A stretch of DNA of 64,000 bases from Eustoma russellianum (taxonomy: Eukaryota > Streptophyta > Magnoliopsida > Gentianales > Gentianaceae), in the NCBI GenBank assembly GCA_036186865.1, contig AP025040.1, positions 39,865,693-39,929,692 of the forward strand, given 5' to 3'. Shown here in pieces: positions 41,311 through 53,016 of the stretch. The position numbers were made by a program, and so were the translations under genes. The notes below the pieces were generated by a model that worked only from the letters and a program-made list of their open reading frames with translations, searched no databases and was not told where the DNA came from. Within the stretch, counting starts at the first letter, position 1. Each line of letters begins with the position of its first letter.

Positions 41311-41434
41311 CTCCCCATCAAGCTTGGTGTATTTATACAACCAAGATTCACAGTCTGCAGCACTTCATTCAACACTCTCCCTCAAGCTTGGTGTGTTTAT
41401 GAATACAACCAAGCTTGACTTCTTCTTGGTCAGC
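41311..41434. other. 124-bp spacer with two purine tracts between the CTCGGC units
   Basis: Contains two near-copies of ccctcaagcttggtgt / cccatcaagcttggtgt, each resembling a polypurine tract on the minus strand. This fits the residue of an LTR element whose interior was almost all lost. Confidence 0.5.
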
Positions 41435-42165
41435 TTGTATAAATACTCTTGCTGTATTGTGCTTCTGTTTCTTCCTTCAGTACTGCCTCCGTGTTTTTAT
41501 GTATTTCAGCTCAGTAGTGCTATCCCTGTTGCTGCTGCTATTTTTTGCTCTGTTTGATCAGCGCAGCTTAGTCCATTTGTTTATGCCTTCACCTCGCCTC
41601 CTTAGCTTGGCATCCTTGTGCCTTCACTTCGTCACCTCGGCTTGACATTCTTTCCTTTAGCTCGGATACTCCATCACCTCAGCCTTTCATCATTGCAGCT
41701 CACCTCGGCATTTCTCCTTCTGGCTTGGGACTTCGTCCAAATTACAACATTTTTCACCTCGGCCCTTTATTCCAACATTGTATCGTTTCATTTCGGCACT
41801 GCTTTCTGTCACATCGGCACTGCATGGTTTAGCTCAGCACTTAGTATCAGCTTCAAGTACTTCTGACCTCACCTCGGCTAGGTACCTTGGTTCAGTACTT
41901 TTGTTTCTGCGTTACTTTGGCTAAGTGCCTCAGCTCGGCACTCTTTCAATTTTTCTGTTTGATCTTCACCTCGGTATGGCACCTCGGCTTATCCTCCGAT
42001 CTTTCTGTACTCTTAAGTCTGAGATCCTCGCCTCGGTATGGTACCTCAGCTCGGTACTTCTTCCTTTACTCCAGCTCGGCACCTCAGCTCGGCTAGTTCT
42101 TTCTGTTCACTTCAGCTAGGTACCTCAGCTCGGCAAGTCACTTTATTTTTGAAGACTCTTCAACA
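41435..42165. repeat. CTCGGC-rich ~730-bp unit, copy B
   Basis: Second copy of 40579-41310, same direction, offset ~855 bp. Differences are scattered substitutions and small indels. Confidence 0.7.
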
Positions 42166-42439
42166 GTTTTCTTTTGTGCAAAACTGTTGATCTTGATTTG
42201 AGTCATAATCGGCCTGCTTGTATCATATAGAACCAACTTCTCGAACATCAAGAAAACCCATTCGGCCATAAACCCAAACATAAGAGAAATTAGGGTTTAC
42301 ATTGAAAGCTTTCAACTTTGCATCAAAACTCATAATCTTTTTGTGTTTTTTCTTTAAACTTTCTTGGATAGTATTGCAGCCTATTTGCAAGATTTTCCTT
42401 GTTATCTTGACCTTCGATCAATATTAGGATCCATATTAC

Positions 42440-42660
42440 CGTCTTAAGCAAACAGTGTGGGGTATTCGATTCTTCAACGTTTAAAACACGTCCCAAAGGT
42501 GGAAACGTTCTTGTTCAATGGACGCATTTCAAGGTAAAGATTCTTGCTAATATCCAAGCCAAGAAGCAGACGGCTAAAAGTAGTGAAGACCGTTCTTCAC
42601 AACCGAATACAATGTCTTTTGAAGAAAATATTTAAAACAAGAAAAGATCGTATCTTTACG
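42440..42660 (+). repeat. Dispersed ~200-bp repeat, copy 2 (uninterrupted)
   Basis: Matches the sequences on both sides of copia-E as one unbroken unit. It is therefore a paralogous empty site for that insertion. Confidence 0.7.
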
Positions 42661-42994
42661 TTCAAACACGCATCAGGGGCTCCGGCAGGGAAATGATTGA
42701 AAAAACAACATAATTAGCACTTACTTTTGTACTAAGTGCAATGCTATCTTTTTATAATTCACGCCAATTAAGGATTAGCATCTTTTAATTTATTAACTAG
42801 ACATAGAAGTTGTTTATTATCCAATGAAATCAAAATAAGTGGAACAGATAGTATTTTAAAACATCCGGCATCTACCATATGGACACTTATATTCTATTTC
42901 TTTTAATTCATTGACCCATAACTTCCTGTTACGAAAATAATTGATCGATCATTCACTAGTGCACACATTCAACATTTTTATGTGAAATAATGTT

Positions 42995-43886
42995 TGATGT
43001 TCCAAAAATAATTACATGTTAGTCAACAACAGTCAATAGCAGATTTCGGGCATAAAGTGTTGAGTCCTGCAGGTCGGTACAAAAGCACTTCTGCTCAGCC
43101 ATCTTATCTCGGCCGCATATTTTAGTCAGGTCGGCACTTGCCCGACATGACCAAGTCAGATCAGGAATGGTTAGAATGAAGCCTCATATGGTATCACAGT
43201 ATTTTGCATCTCGGCTCGGCAAAGTCATAGTCAACCTCGGAAGAACAATTCATCTCGGCCTCGGCTGCATATTGGCTCTGCCACACTAAACACTATCGGA
43301 TAAGATCAAGAGAAGATATTCTCTACCATCTGCTGGGACCCACTAAGCAGCTCTGCACAATAACTTTCCAAATGGCAAGCGATGATTAGTCCATGACAAG
43401 GACATCATTACAAGCCGACCTACACAACAGCTACGGTCTCAGGCTTTAGTCCCATCGCACTGCATCTCTGCAACGTATTAGACCGCCATCTCAGCCACAT
43501 CACCGTCTCATCAACTAGGCAGGAGGTCAGACCTCCACAATCTCAAGTATAAATACCCTTCTACCCAGACGAGGAAGGGGGGAGGGAATTCTTGGAGAAC
43601 AACTGGAGCAATTACTTCCAGGACTCCATCTCGGCCATAACACTAAACTCAAAAACTGAGTGAGATCTTTTTCAGGTTTTATCTAAACCTATATTCCAGC
43701 ATAAATTGCATAGGCAAAACACCCATAACTGACTTAAGCGTCAGAGAGTTTTTCCCGGGGCAGCGCCCTGGGACCTCTAACGTTTTTCTTCTCTTTCAGG
43801 CTCCATAAACGGATTCGTACAGAAGGTTAACGGCATACTTTACGGGTCATCTCTGACCCACCCGGTGAGCGATCCAGGCCTCATCA
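42995..43886 (+). repeat. Solo LTR 1
   Basis: 892 bp, TGATG...CATCA ends, exact 5-bp duplication ATGTT on both sides (42990-42994, 43887-43891). It contains gacttaagcgtcagag followed by ttcccgggg, a stretch typical of plant Ty3/gypsy and TRIM-type LTRs. There is no internal domain, so it is a product of LTR-LTR recombination. Shares sequence along its length with solo LTR 2. Orientation assigned from the motif direction. Confidence 0.8.
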
Positions 43887-44142
43887 ATGTTCATGTAATA
43901 AAAGACATGATGACAGTTTGTATATTGCATTTTCCGGTTTGAAACCGTCAGCTTAGATATAAAGAAATGACAAACGTTAACATAAGATACCTTGTGTATT
44001 TAGGTTTTATTGATTTTGGTTTATTGGCAGTTCAAAGTTTTATTTTAGTTCCGACCACTTGTTTCGATCTAGTGGATTACATTTAGGTTTACGTTTGTAA
44101 GAAGAAGAAAAAAATAAAATTTTCAACATATTTCAACAGTTT

Positions 44143-44270
44143 CAACAACAACATTACCCTATTACCTTAGAAATTTCCGTCTGTGGTGGGATATAGGGGT
44201 CGGATGTATGCAACCATACTCATATGTTAAAAACACATAGAGGTTGTTTACTGATGACCCATAATTCCAA
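44143..44270 (+). repeat. SINE-like interspersed repeat, copy 3
   Basis: Starts caacaacaacattaccctat and includes ggggtcggatgtatgcaacc. It matches the first half of the two MADS intron copies. Lies between the two solo LTRs. Confidence 0.6.
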
Positions 44271-44454
44271 CACTTAATTACTATAAATTATACTTAGATT
44301 CCATACAGATTAAAGAAAAGGCTTAAGTTTAACTTTGATGATTAAATAATTTAAGTTTTAATTCCTTAAGTGAAGCATATTAGGTATGCTCTTCTTTTTG
44401 AGTTCCAAATCCTATGTAACGCTTTTGTATGTTATTGTATCTTCCTTCAATGGT

Positions 44455-45282
44455 TGGTGAGCCAAAAATATTCAATTGTTAGTCAACAAACAGTCAACGT
44501 CAAATCCAAGTTTAGCACGCTCAACTCTTGCAGTTCGGCAGAACGCACCTTTGCTCAGCCAATCTGCACTTCAGCTCGACAAGGTATTACTTTACCAAGG
44601 CATCCGTTTCTTGTCAGAAACAGTAAGCAATAGATCACTCAAGGGTTTCACCTTGGCCCCGAGCTCCAGCCTCGATCTCTACCTAAAAAGGGTGTATTCC
44701 AAATCACATTAGCCAGATCAGAACAAGACTTTGCCAGGTGTCAAGCGCAATTCAACTTCATTAAATATGAGGCCACCTGGCCGATGTACAGCGTAAAAGG
44801 CGGATACACATCAGACTTTTTAGCCTGCACACGCCATGGTCCCATCAGCAGACCTAGTGGTCCCACCAGCAAGCCTAATGGTCCACTCAGCAGACCTATA
44901 ATATCATAGCTCATCTGCACAAGCAAAGGTCTCATCCGCCGTCAGAGGCAAGTGGCGGAGGAAATGAACAAAAGCCATGCAGGGGGCACAAGAAAAGGGT
45001 TTCTAAAACATTTTTCTTCTCCAAGAGCTAATACCGAAAATCTCTCTACCCAAAAAACTGCGAGATCAATTCAACTCTTAAAACTTAAACATATCTCAGT
45101 GAGAATGGCCCAAACTGACTTGAGCGTCGGAGGGTTTTACCCGGGGTCATACCCACGGGACCTCTGATCTTCGCCTCCCTGTGCAGGTCACCAAGGAAGT
45201 GTTTGGAATACACAAGTGAAGGACATTTAACGACGTTGATTTTGGATCATCTCTGATCCTTGGTGAAGATCCAGCTTCATCA
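44455..45282 (+). repeat. Solo LTR 2
   Basis: 828 bp, TGGTG...CATCA ends, flanking ATGGT / ATGGC (4 of 5). It shares gttagtcaacaa near the start, gacttgagcgtcggaggg and cccacgggacctctga in the middle, and gatccagcttcatca at the end with solo LTR 1. The weaker target duplication implies greater age. Confidence 0.75.
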
Positions 45283-45501
45283 ATGGCCATGTCTGGTTAA
45301 ACCTTCGAAACACCAAACTCCATCTTTTAGAAGTTCTATACATTCTTCAATTAGCTTTTAACTTGGTATTTTATTTTTTATACTTTTTACTATATATAAG
45401 AAGTAACGATACTATTTGTAATAATCAACTACATTAGATTAGAGAGCTTATTGCAATGATTAAAAAGAATATCATATTCTATATAATATAAATTACCAAA
45501 G

Positions 45502-45977
45502 TGTCAAAGTGATTGAAGGATGTGGTGCTTGTGATTGATGATTTGAATCTTGGTGAATGAGCACATAATCAAGGTTAGCTCGGAGCACGTGGAATTGCAC
45601 AGTTGCAACAACTTGGGTCTGGATCATTTGGGAGTGGAAGATGAGGGAAGCTGAGAAGAAGGAGGAGGCTGGAGCGCGAAGAGAATTTTTAAAATAATGA
45701 TGTTACGTTTCTACCCTTATGTTGTAACATAACGCAGTATGTAAAGTAAGGGCAGTTTTGTCCTTCTTTGTGTAGGCGGTTATTTTTGTTTTCCCTCGCA
45801 CTATAACAGAGTGCAACTGTGTTGCTGCACTCAAGCATTCTTCTTCCCAATTTTTACCTGCAACAATTGACGGTTATTTTTGTCTCCTGCAATCTCTTTT
45901 TCTTCTTGATCTTGATTTCTTTCTTTCACTTTCGCAATTGCTTAAGTTGTTTTGCATCAATGTTCAAAAAATTCACA
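45502..45977 (+). repeat. copia-F 5' LTR
   Basis: 476 bp, starts TGTCAAAGTGATTG and ends AAATTCACA, directly followed by the primer site. It carries the agcgcgaagagaa and ggcggttatttttg stretches shared with the 3' LTR. Confidence 0.9.
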
Positions 45978-45989
45978 TGGTATCAGAGC
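45978..45989 (+). other. copia-F primer-binding site
   Basis: TGGTATCAGAGC abuts the LTR; complementary to initiator methionine tRNA. Confidence 0.9.
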
Positions 45990-46014
45990 CAAGCGAATGA
46001 ATTTTGGAACATTC

Positions 46015-47085
46015 ATGGCAAATAGCGGATCCTCACCCTCTTCATCCAATTACAATACTCAAAACGTGGTTGACCCTTCGGAAGATCCATGGTATATTCA
46101 CCCTAGTGATTATCCGTCACTGGTTCTAGTTCAACCGTTGCTTGATGGCAACAATTACCATGGTTGGAGCAGGAGCTTCAAGAGAGCACTTATGTCTAAG
46201 AACAAGTCAGGTTTCATTGATGGATCAATTGAAAGGCCTACAGAAAATGCACGGAGATTCAACAGATGGACTAAGGCCAATAATATGGTGGCATCTTGGT
46301 TGATCAACTCTGCTATTCCTTCGATCAGTCAAAGTGTAATGTGGTTGGACAACGCAGTGGACATTTGGAACGATCTCAAGCACATGTATGGTACTGCGGA
46401 CGCCTTTAGACTATCTGATTTGCAGGAAGAATTTTATAGTGTAAAGCAAGAGTCATCAACTGCCACTGAATACTATACAAAATTAAAGGTTGTTTGGGAG
46501 GAATTGTTGGTGTTGAGGTCCATTCCAAACTGCGTGTGTAATCGTTATTCATGTAATATTTCGAGTCAGATAAACAAATTTATAGAGGAAGATTGTGTTA
46601 TAAAGTTTCTGAAGAGACTTAATGATGATTTCAAGGCTGTGAAATCGCAAGTGTTGCTCACCACTCCACTGTCTGATTTGAAAACATCGTTTGCGATGGC
46701 TGTCAAGCTTGAGAGAAAGCTTGCATATTCTAATTCATAAGGATCTTTTAACAATAATCCTACGGTAGTGATGAATGTTGGAAATGCATCCAGGTTTGGT
46801 GGGAGGAATAACAATGATGGAGTTGGTAGAGGATATAGGAAAGAAGGTTTCAAATCAAACTCCGGAGGTTCAAAAACTCCTTATTGCACTTACTGTAATA
46901 TGTCTGGACACACTGTTGATCGTTGTTATAAGAAACATGGTTATCCTCCAGGGTATAAACCAAGAGGACTAGTTAATTGTGTGGGTGGGGATGACTGCAG
47001 TGTACAACAAGATAACACTGTGAACCAGGATGAGAGGGGGCTGTCTAGTTCACACTCTGTACATAAAGCACCTGCACTCATATGA
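46015..47085 (+). pseudogene. copia-F gag
   Basis: The start is ATG 46015 (MANSGSS) or 45997. Capsid motifs: DPWYIHPSDYPSLVLVQPLL, NNYHGWSRSFKRALMSKNKS, LQEEFYSVKQESSTATEYYT. A TAA at 46738-46740 interrupts the frame, which continues in phase with FGGRNNNDGVGRGYR and a CCHC knuckle CTYCNMSGHTVDRC. Only one clear stop breaks gag. Confidence 0.9.
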
Positions 47086-48142
47086 GCAATATAATCAGTT
47101 GATGACCTTGCTACAAGAAAAGGACCAGAAGCAGAATGTTGATAGTGGAGGAAGTGTGAATAGACAACATTCTGTGCTGTCAGCACAATTTTCTGGTGAA
47201 TCTGCTATGAGGACAGGTAATACTCTATACCAGAACTCTAACATATGGATTTTAGATTCTGGAGCATTAGATCATGTGTGTTGTTCCTTACATTTGTTTG
47301 ATTCCTACTATCATGTTCGTTCTCTTTCTGTCAAGCTTCCTGATAACTCACTTGCCAATGTTATTCATGTTGGAAGTGTAAACATTAATCCTGATTTAAC
47401 TCTTTCTGTTGTGTTCTTTATTCCTTCCTTTGCGTTTAATCTGTTGTCCTTAAGCAAATTGACTGCTTCCAGCAACTACCTTATGAACTTTCATTTTGAC
47501 ACATGTATGATCCAGGACATGATGACCAAGAAGATGATTGGTTCAGCTAGAGTGTCCCAAGGACTTTATCATCTTCATGAGTCATACAAAACCTCAGCAT
47601 GTATCTTAAAATCTCCAACTCACAAGCCTTATCAGCCATCCAAGATCTTTGCAGCTTCAATACCAGAATCCTTACTTTTGCATGCCAGACTTGGACACAT
47701 GGGAGAATCAAGGATGAAAGAAGCCAGCAAAGTTGATTCCCAAATTGTAGTTCTTGATAAGTCATGTAAATGTAGCATATGTCCATTGGCTAAACAAAAA
47801 CGTATTCCATTTCTTGTTTCAAATTCTGTTGCTAGCAAACCTTACTTTCTTGTTCATATGGATATATGGGGACCATATAAATACCTCACCATGTACAGAC
47901 AATGCTATTTCCCCACAATAGTTGATGATTGCTCTAGATTCTGTTGGATTTATTTGATGAAAACAAAATCTGAGACAAGAGGCATTGTTCAAAGTTTTTA
48001 TCAATATGCAATGGTTCAATTTGATGCCTGCATTAAAGTAATTAGGACAGACAATGGATTAGAATTCAACATGACCAGTTTCTTTGCCTCTAAAGGTGTA
48101 ATACACCAAACCAGCTGTGTCACAGCAAAATGGTTTAGTTGA
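47030..48142 (+). pseudogene. copia-F protease and integrase
   Basis: WILDSGALDHVCCSLHLFDS is the protease site. LHARLGHMGESRM and CKCSICPLAKQKRIPF form GAG-pre-integrase; VHMDIWGPYKYLTMY carries the first integrase Asp, TIVDDCSRFCWIYLMKT follows, and RTDNGLEFNMTSFF carries the second Asp. At ~48118 the frame shifts: the expected QQNGLVERKHQH (Glu) reads in another frame just downstream. Confidence 0.9.
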
Positions 48143-48785
48143 GAGAAAACATCAGCACATATTAGCAGTGGCTAGGACCCTAAAGTTTCAGTCACATCTC
48201 CCTGCGCAATATTGAGGCTTCTGCATTCAACATATAGTATATCTGATAAACATTACTCCCTCACCTGCTCTTTACTAGAAAACTCCATTTGAAATCCTGT
48301 ATAAATCCAAGCCTACCTATAACAACCTTAGAGTCTTTGGATGCCTTGCATTTGCAACAAATATTTAAGCTCATAAGGAGAAGTTTGCCCCTAGGGCCAG
48401 AAGGTTTGTTTTCCTGGGATTGTCACACACTACAAAGGGCTTTATCTTACAGGATCTGGCCAACAAGGATGTGTTCATTTCAAGAAACGTGGTGTTTCAT
48501 GAAACAGTTTTCCCCATGATGTCCATGTCCTTAAACAAATCAACTGATCATGAGGCACTTATACCCCTGACAATGCTAATACCATCATCTTTTAATCCTA
48601 CTTATTCTTCTGAGTATGTGCCTGTTCCACCAACTGATGCACCTCCTTCATCCAATGTTACACCATCTACTCCAAGTTCCCAGCCTAGTCCATCTTCTCC
48701 TTCTCCTCCTCCTCTTGAACCTCATTCTACTGAATTTCATTTTGTGCCCACCAATGCCTCAAATACTCATGATCTATCAAGATGA
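48143..48785 (+). pseudogene. copia-F integrase end and Pro-rich linker
   Basis: After the shift, ERKHQHILAVARTLKFQSHL is readable, then a stop. 48420-48785 encodes TTKGFILQDLANKDVFISRN and a Pro/Ser-rich stretch (PSTPSSQPSPSSPSPPPLEP), the usual variable linker before RT. Confidence 0.8.
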
Positions 48786-49019
48786 AGACTAGTTATTGAG
48801 CTCCCCATTGCTGACTCAAATATGCCTCTAAACTCCAATTATGCATCTAGCCACAAACATCAGAGAACCAGAAAGCCTCCTTCTTATCTCACTGACTACT
48901 ACTGCAACCATATAAATTGTAACATTGCTTAACACACTAGTCCTCATTCAATATGTAAGACATACGAACTTGCATCTCTGTCCCCACAATATAAAAGCTA
49001 TGTGTTAAATTCTACTATA

Positions 49020-50567
49020 CGTGTAGAACCTCAGTCTTATGCAGATGCATCAGTCTCTCCAGCCCGGCAAGAGGCCATGGCAACTGAGCTTGCTGCTCTA
49101 GAGGCTAATCATACTTGGATGCTTGTACCTTTACCTCCAGGGAAGAAGGCTATTGGTTGGAGGTGGGTTTAATAGGTCAAGTATAAACCTGATGGATCTG
49201 TGGAAAGGTACAAGGCCGGACTTGTAGCAAAAGGCTACACACAACAGTATGGAGTGGATTATCAAGATACTTTTTCTCTAGTGACCAAACTGACAACAGT
49301 AAGGGTTGTGTTATCCATGGCAGCCAGGTTGAATTGGCCAGTGCACTAGATGGACGTCACTAATGCATTCCTACATGGAGATTTTCATGAAGATATTTAA
49401 ATGGTTCCACCCCCTAGGACAGTTGCAGCTGGCTCTGACTTAGTGTGTAAGCTTCAAAAGTCATTATATGGGTTGAAGCAAGCTAGTAGGGAATGGAATG
49501 CTAGATTGGTTAAATTTTTGCAAGGTTTGGGTTTCACCCAGTCCAAAAATGACTACACCCTCTTCACCAAGGAGATACAAGGATCATTGCTAGTCCTGTT
49601 GGTATATGTGTATGACATCATTGCCATCTGTGACAATGAGGGGGCAATTGAGGACATTAAGTGTGCCTTACATAAGGAATTTCAGATCAAGAATTTGAGA
49701 CTTCTGAGATACTTTTTGGCCATTGAAATGGCCAGGGCCAAGGAGGGTATAGTTATCAATCAAAAGTATACATTGGAGTTGTTAGAGCAAGCTGGTTTTA
49801 TGGATTCCAAGGCTGCTAAAAGCCCAATGGAGACTCGTACCAGTCTCACACATGGTGACTCACCACTGATTGCAGATGTTTCAGCGTATAGAAGGCTTAT
49901 TGGAAAGTTGATCTACCTTACTATCACAAGATCAGATATTGCTTTTCTTGTGCAACAATTGAGCCAATTTCTTAATTTTCCGATGAAAAATCATCTAAGG
50001 GCAGCACACAGAGTATTAAGATTCCTCAAGGGCACTGTTGGACAGGGATTGATGTTTCCTAGCTCAGGTGATCTTAGACTTAAATGCTTTGTTGATTCTG
50101 ATTGGGGTGGATGCAAGGAAACTAGAAAGTCAGTGACTGGGTACTGTGTCTTCTTCAGGGGAGCATTAATTTCATGGAAAGCCAAGAAGCAATCTACAGT
50201 GTCTAAATCTTCAGCGGAAGCAGAATACAAAGCCATTGCAGCTGTGGTGTGTGAGATACAGTGGCTTTGTATATGTGTAGAGACTTGAGGATGGTTGATC
50301 AGGTTCCAGTATAGGTCTTTTGTGACAGTAAGAGTGTAATATACCTCGCTGAAAATACCTTTTTTCATGAGAGGACTAAACATATTGAAATAGATTGTGA
50401 CATAGTTAGAAATAAGGTGTTGGAAGGGATGATCAAATTAATGCCAATCAGGACTGAGTTGCAGTTGGCTGACTTGTTTATTAACGCTTTGGATGTAAAG
50501 AGAATGCAATGTCTGACAGGCTCCCCTGGAACATACAATATATATTCCAAGCATATCTTGAGGAGGT
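49020..50567 (+). pseudogene. copia-F reverse transcriptase and RNase H
   Basis: The RT start (ATELAALEANHTWMLVPLPP) is followed by stops at the Trp of GWRWV (near 49171), a Gln before MDVTNAFLHGD and one near 49400. From 49401 a 295-codon frame holds LQKSLYGLKQASREW, LLVYVYDIIAICDN (second catalytic position Tyr), GKLIYLTITRSDIAF, and RNase H CFVDSDWGGCKETRKS, SKSSAEAEYKAIAAV. The RNase H end (FFHERTKHIEIDCDIVRNKV, LADLF) follows in a shifted frame to ~50520. Confidence 0.9.
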
Positions 50568-51034
50568 TGTCAAAGTGATTGGAGGATGTGGTGCTAGTGA
50601 TTGATGATTGGGATCTTGGTGAATGATCACATGATCAAGGTTAGCTCGGAGCACGTGGAATTGCGTAGTTGCAAACACTTGTGTCTGGTACAATCAGTTG
50701 GGAGTGGAAGATGAGGGAAGCTGAGAAGAAGAAGGAGGCTGGAGCGCGAAGAGAAGTTTTAAAATAGTGAAATTATGTTTCTACCCTTATGTTGTAATGT
50801 AGCGCAGTATATAAAGTAAGGGCAGTTTTGTCCTTCTTCGTATAGGCGGTTATTTTTGTTTTCCCTCGCAGTATAACGCAGCTGCACTCAAGCATTCTTC
50901 TTCCCAAATTTTACCTGCAACAATTGACGGTTATTTTTGTCTCATGCAATCTCTCTTTCTTCTTGATCTTGATTTCTTTCTTTCACTTTCGCAATTGCTT
51001 AAGTTGTTTTGCATCAACGTTCAAGAAATTCACA
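50568..51034 (+). repeat. copia-F 3' LTR
   Basis: 467 bp, same ends as the 5' LTR, with scattered substitutions and a ~9-bp deletion around the cagctgcactcaag region. Confidence 0.9.
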
Positions 51035-51443
51035 TAAACCTCTTCATTCATGTGATGTAAATCTCCACGCACCAAACATGTTTTGAAACAAATATTCCTG
51101 TAAGCACCAAATCATCCCCATAAGTACTTGCCAATCAGTTTCAAGCATAGATGGATTAAGAGAAAAAGAGTGATTATTTATACATATCAATATGCTTATT
51201 CATATTTTTTTTGTAAGACATAATACACTCTAGTGGAGAAACATGTACATTAACAACACCCAAAAGAAAAAAATTACATTTAAAATGTTTTAGAAAAATC
51301 ATGACCTAAATTTATGAATTAATCAATACATTTAACTTTTTTTAATCGTGAATTGACGGCTTTTGGCCCGGTTTATAGCAAACGTAAACCGTCGATTTTG
51401 ATTTAGGTTTGAAAAATCACAAACCTGAGTTAATTAAGGGTTT
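51035..51443. other. Intergenic flank of the MULE, no gene
   Basis: AT-rich. It has a small inverted repeat gacggcttttggcc...gccg-type region near 51350-51400 but no coding potential. Confidence 0.45.
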
Positions 51444-51640
51444 GAGGGAATTTCACTTAGTAGCCAAACGGTTGGCACATTATTCAGTTAACAGTTAAAC
51501 GCTGATAAAACTCACTTAACAACCAGTCTTTTGGGTAATGGCTCACTTACAGCCATAAAACTTATTGGTGATCGTTGACTTGGCCAAAATGACTGTTGAT
51601 TGGACTAACCAATCAAAGGTCGCCACGTGACGACCTCCTT
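51444..51640 (+). repeat. MULE left terminal inverted repeat
   Basis: Pairs with 57190-57375 on the opposite strand with scattered mismatches; the shared order of motifs leaves little doubt. The inner edge is approximate. Confidence 0.75.
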
Positions 51641-52256
51641 TATATAAAAAATAAAATTGAAAATGAAATTACCTAAATTTTTTTAAAATTTGTGTGAGGC
51701 AAAAAATAAGGGCCAAAAGGAGCATGACACGTGTCATACTCCATTTTTTTAAAAAAAAAGTTTTCCAATAAATCTAATCTTCTTGAGATTTCTACGCCTT
51801 CCCCCTTCTCTCTCCACCCTCTCCCTTTATCTACTCTCCTCATTTCACCACATACATCCCCTTCTTCCAATGTAATCCCCTAATTTCAAGCTCCCAAAGC
51901 CCTAAACTAAATTCTACAGCAGAAATTTCTTAAGATTCTAGGTCAAAATTTTGATGTAGTTAAGTTAATGTCTGGATCCCCGGGGCTAAAATTGAGCAAC
52001 CAAACCGGCAAAAACTCACCACCGCGGCAGAAAAGTCAGCCACCATCTACTCCAAATGAAATTAGTTCTGACCTCTGGACGGAGACCAAGCTCTCTTGTT
52101 CATCCAATTGATGATTCTTGCATTTACGATAAAAGAAACGGTCGAAGAAGAAAGAAAGAAGACCAAGGAAGAAATGCAGGTATGCCTGTGTGTGGAATAC
52201 GCAGGGAAGAATCTTGAAGCAAGAAAACAGGGGGCAGGGGGCACGGAGGGGAGGAG
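51641..52256. other. MULE interior, left of copia-G
   Basis: Contains a TC-rich stretch (51785-51850) and ctaaactaaattctac; no recognisable protein. A captured host gene fragment (Pack-MULE) is possible but not shown. Confidence 0.4.
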
Positions 52257-53016
52257 TGTTGGGAAATTGTAGCAAACAAGCAAGAAAGATGATCAAACAA
52301 AAGCCGAGACGAGTCTCAAGATGACTCTGTCCTTAAAGCAATTTAGTCTCTACCAACGAGCAAGGTAGACAACAAGACTAATGCTTCCCAAGATATAACG
52401 GCTGTCTTCTTTTCCTTTGCTCTAGGAGAAGAAGAATGAACTTGATTTAGAAGAGAAAGATAAAGGAGAAAGATAGAAGAAGAATGCTGAAATTCTATAG
52501 ATTTTTTGCAAAAATGTTGTGTTTGTTGAAGATAGCAAGATCACATATATATAGATCTTGGATTGTGTTAAAAACCATGTTTGAAACTCATTTCAGCAGT
52601 TTTTCTATCAGTTATGGCAGTTGATTACCGTTCAAAGGTGAAGGGAGATGATCCTTGGTTCAAAAGTTGCAACCCAAAGTGAAAGGTTCTGTCCGCTGGC
52701 ACGTCGAACCCTCACGTCGATCGATCGACGTACGTCGATCTCTCACGTCGAACTCTCATTGAGAGATCGACGTGCCTCAGATCCACGTCGAACCCTCACG
52801 TCGATCGATCGACGTACGTCGATCTCTCACGTCGAACCCTCATTGAGAGATCGACGTCCTGAGATCAACGTAGATCTCTCACGTCAGTCTCTCAATGAGA
52901 GATTGACGTCCTCAGATCAACATAGAACCCTCATTTCAATCTCCCAAACAACCTCATATACATTCTATATAAGTTTGGAGCACACGGAAAGGTACTTTAA
53001 CGTACTTTTTCCCCCA
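52257..53016 (-). repeat. copia-G 3' LTR
   Basis: On plus it runs from tgttgggaaattg to actttttccccca; the expected final ccaaca is changed. It contains a palindromic CGATCGATCG array at about 52690-52920. Outer flank AGGAG. Confidence 0.88.
52690..52920. repeat. Palindromic cacgtcgat / gagagatcgacgt array, left LTR
   Basis: Repeated units such as gtcgatcgatcgacgtacgt and cattgagagatcgacgt, each partly self-complementary, tandem within the LTR. The right LTR has the same motifs in a different arrangement. Confidence 0.85.

Larger units (their letters stand above)
45502..51034 (+). mobile_element. copia-F: degenerate plus-strand Ty1/copia element
   Basis: LTRs at 45502-45977 and 50568-51034 (several percent different), primer site at 45978, purine tract cttgaggagg before the 3' LTR. 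Internal order is gag, protease, integrase, RT, RNase H. Many stops and shifts; the RT catalytic box is YVYD instead of YVDD. No matching 5-bp flanks found (CAAAG versus TAAAC). It is the only large element here on the plus strand, opposite the MADS gene. Confidence 0.92.

Noticed and set aside
40562..42119. Long plus-strand Leu/Ser/Phe-rich open frames that look like membrane proteins
   Set aside because: They follow from the CTCGGC/CTT-rich composition of the duplicated LTR-like units; the same frames recur in both copies and have no recognisable domain.
43730..43800. gacttaagcgtcagag...cccgggg as a stand-alone regulatory element
   Set aside because: It is a shared internal part of the two solo LTRs and is explained by them.
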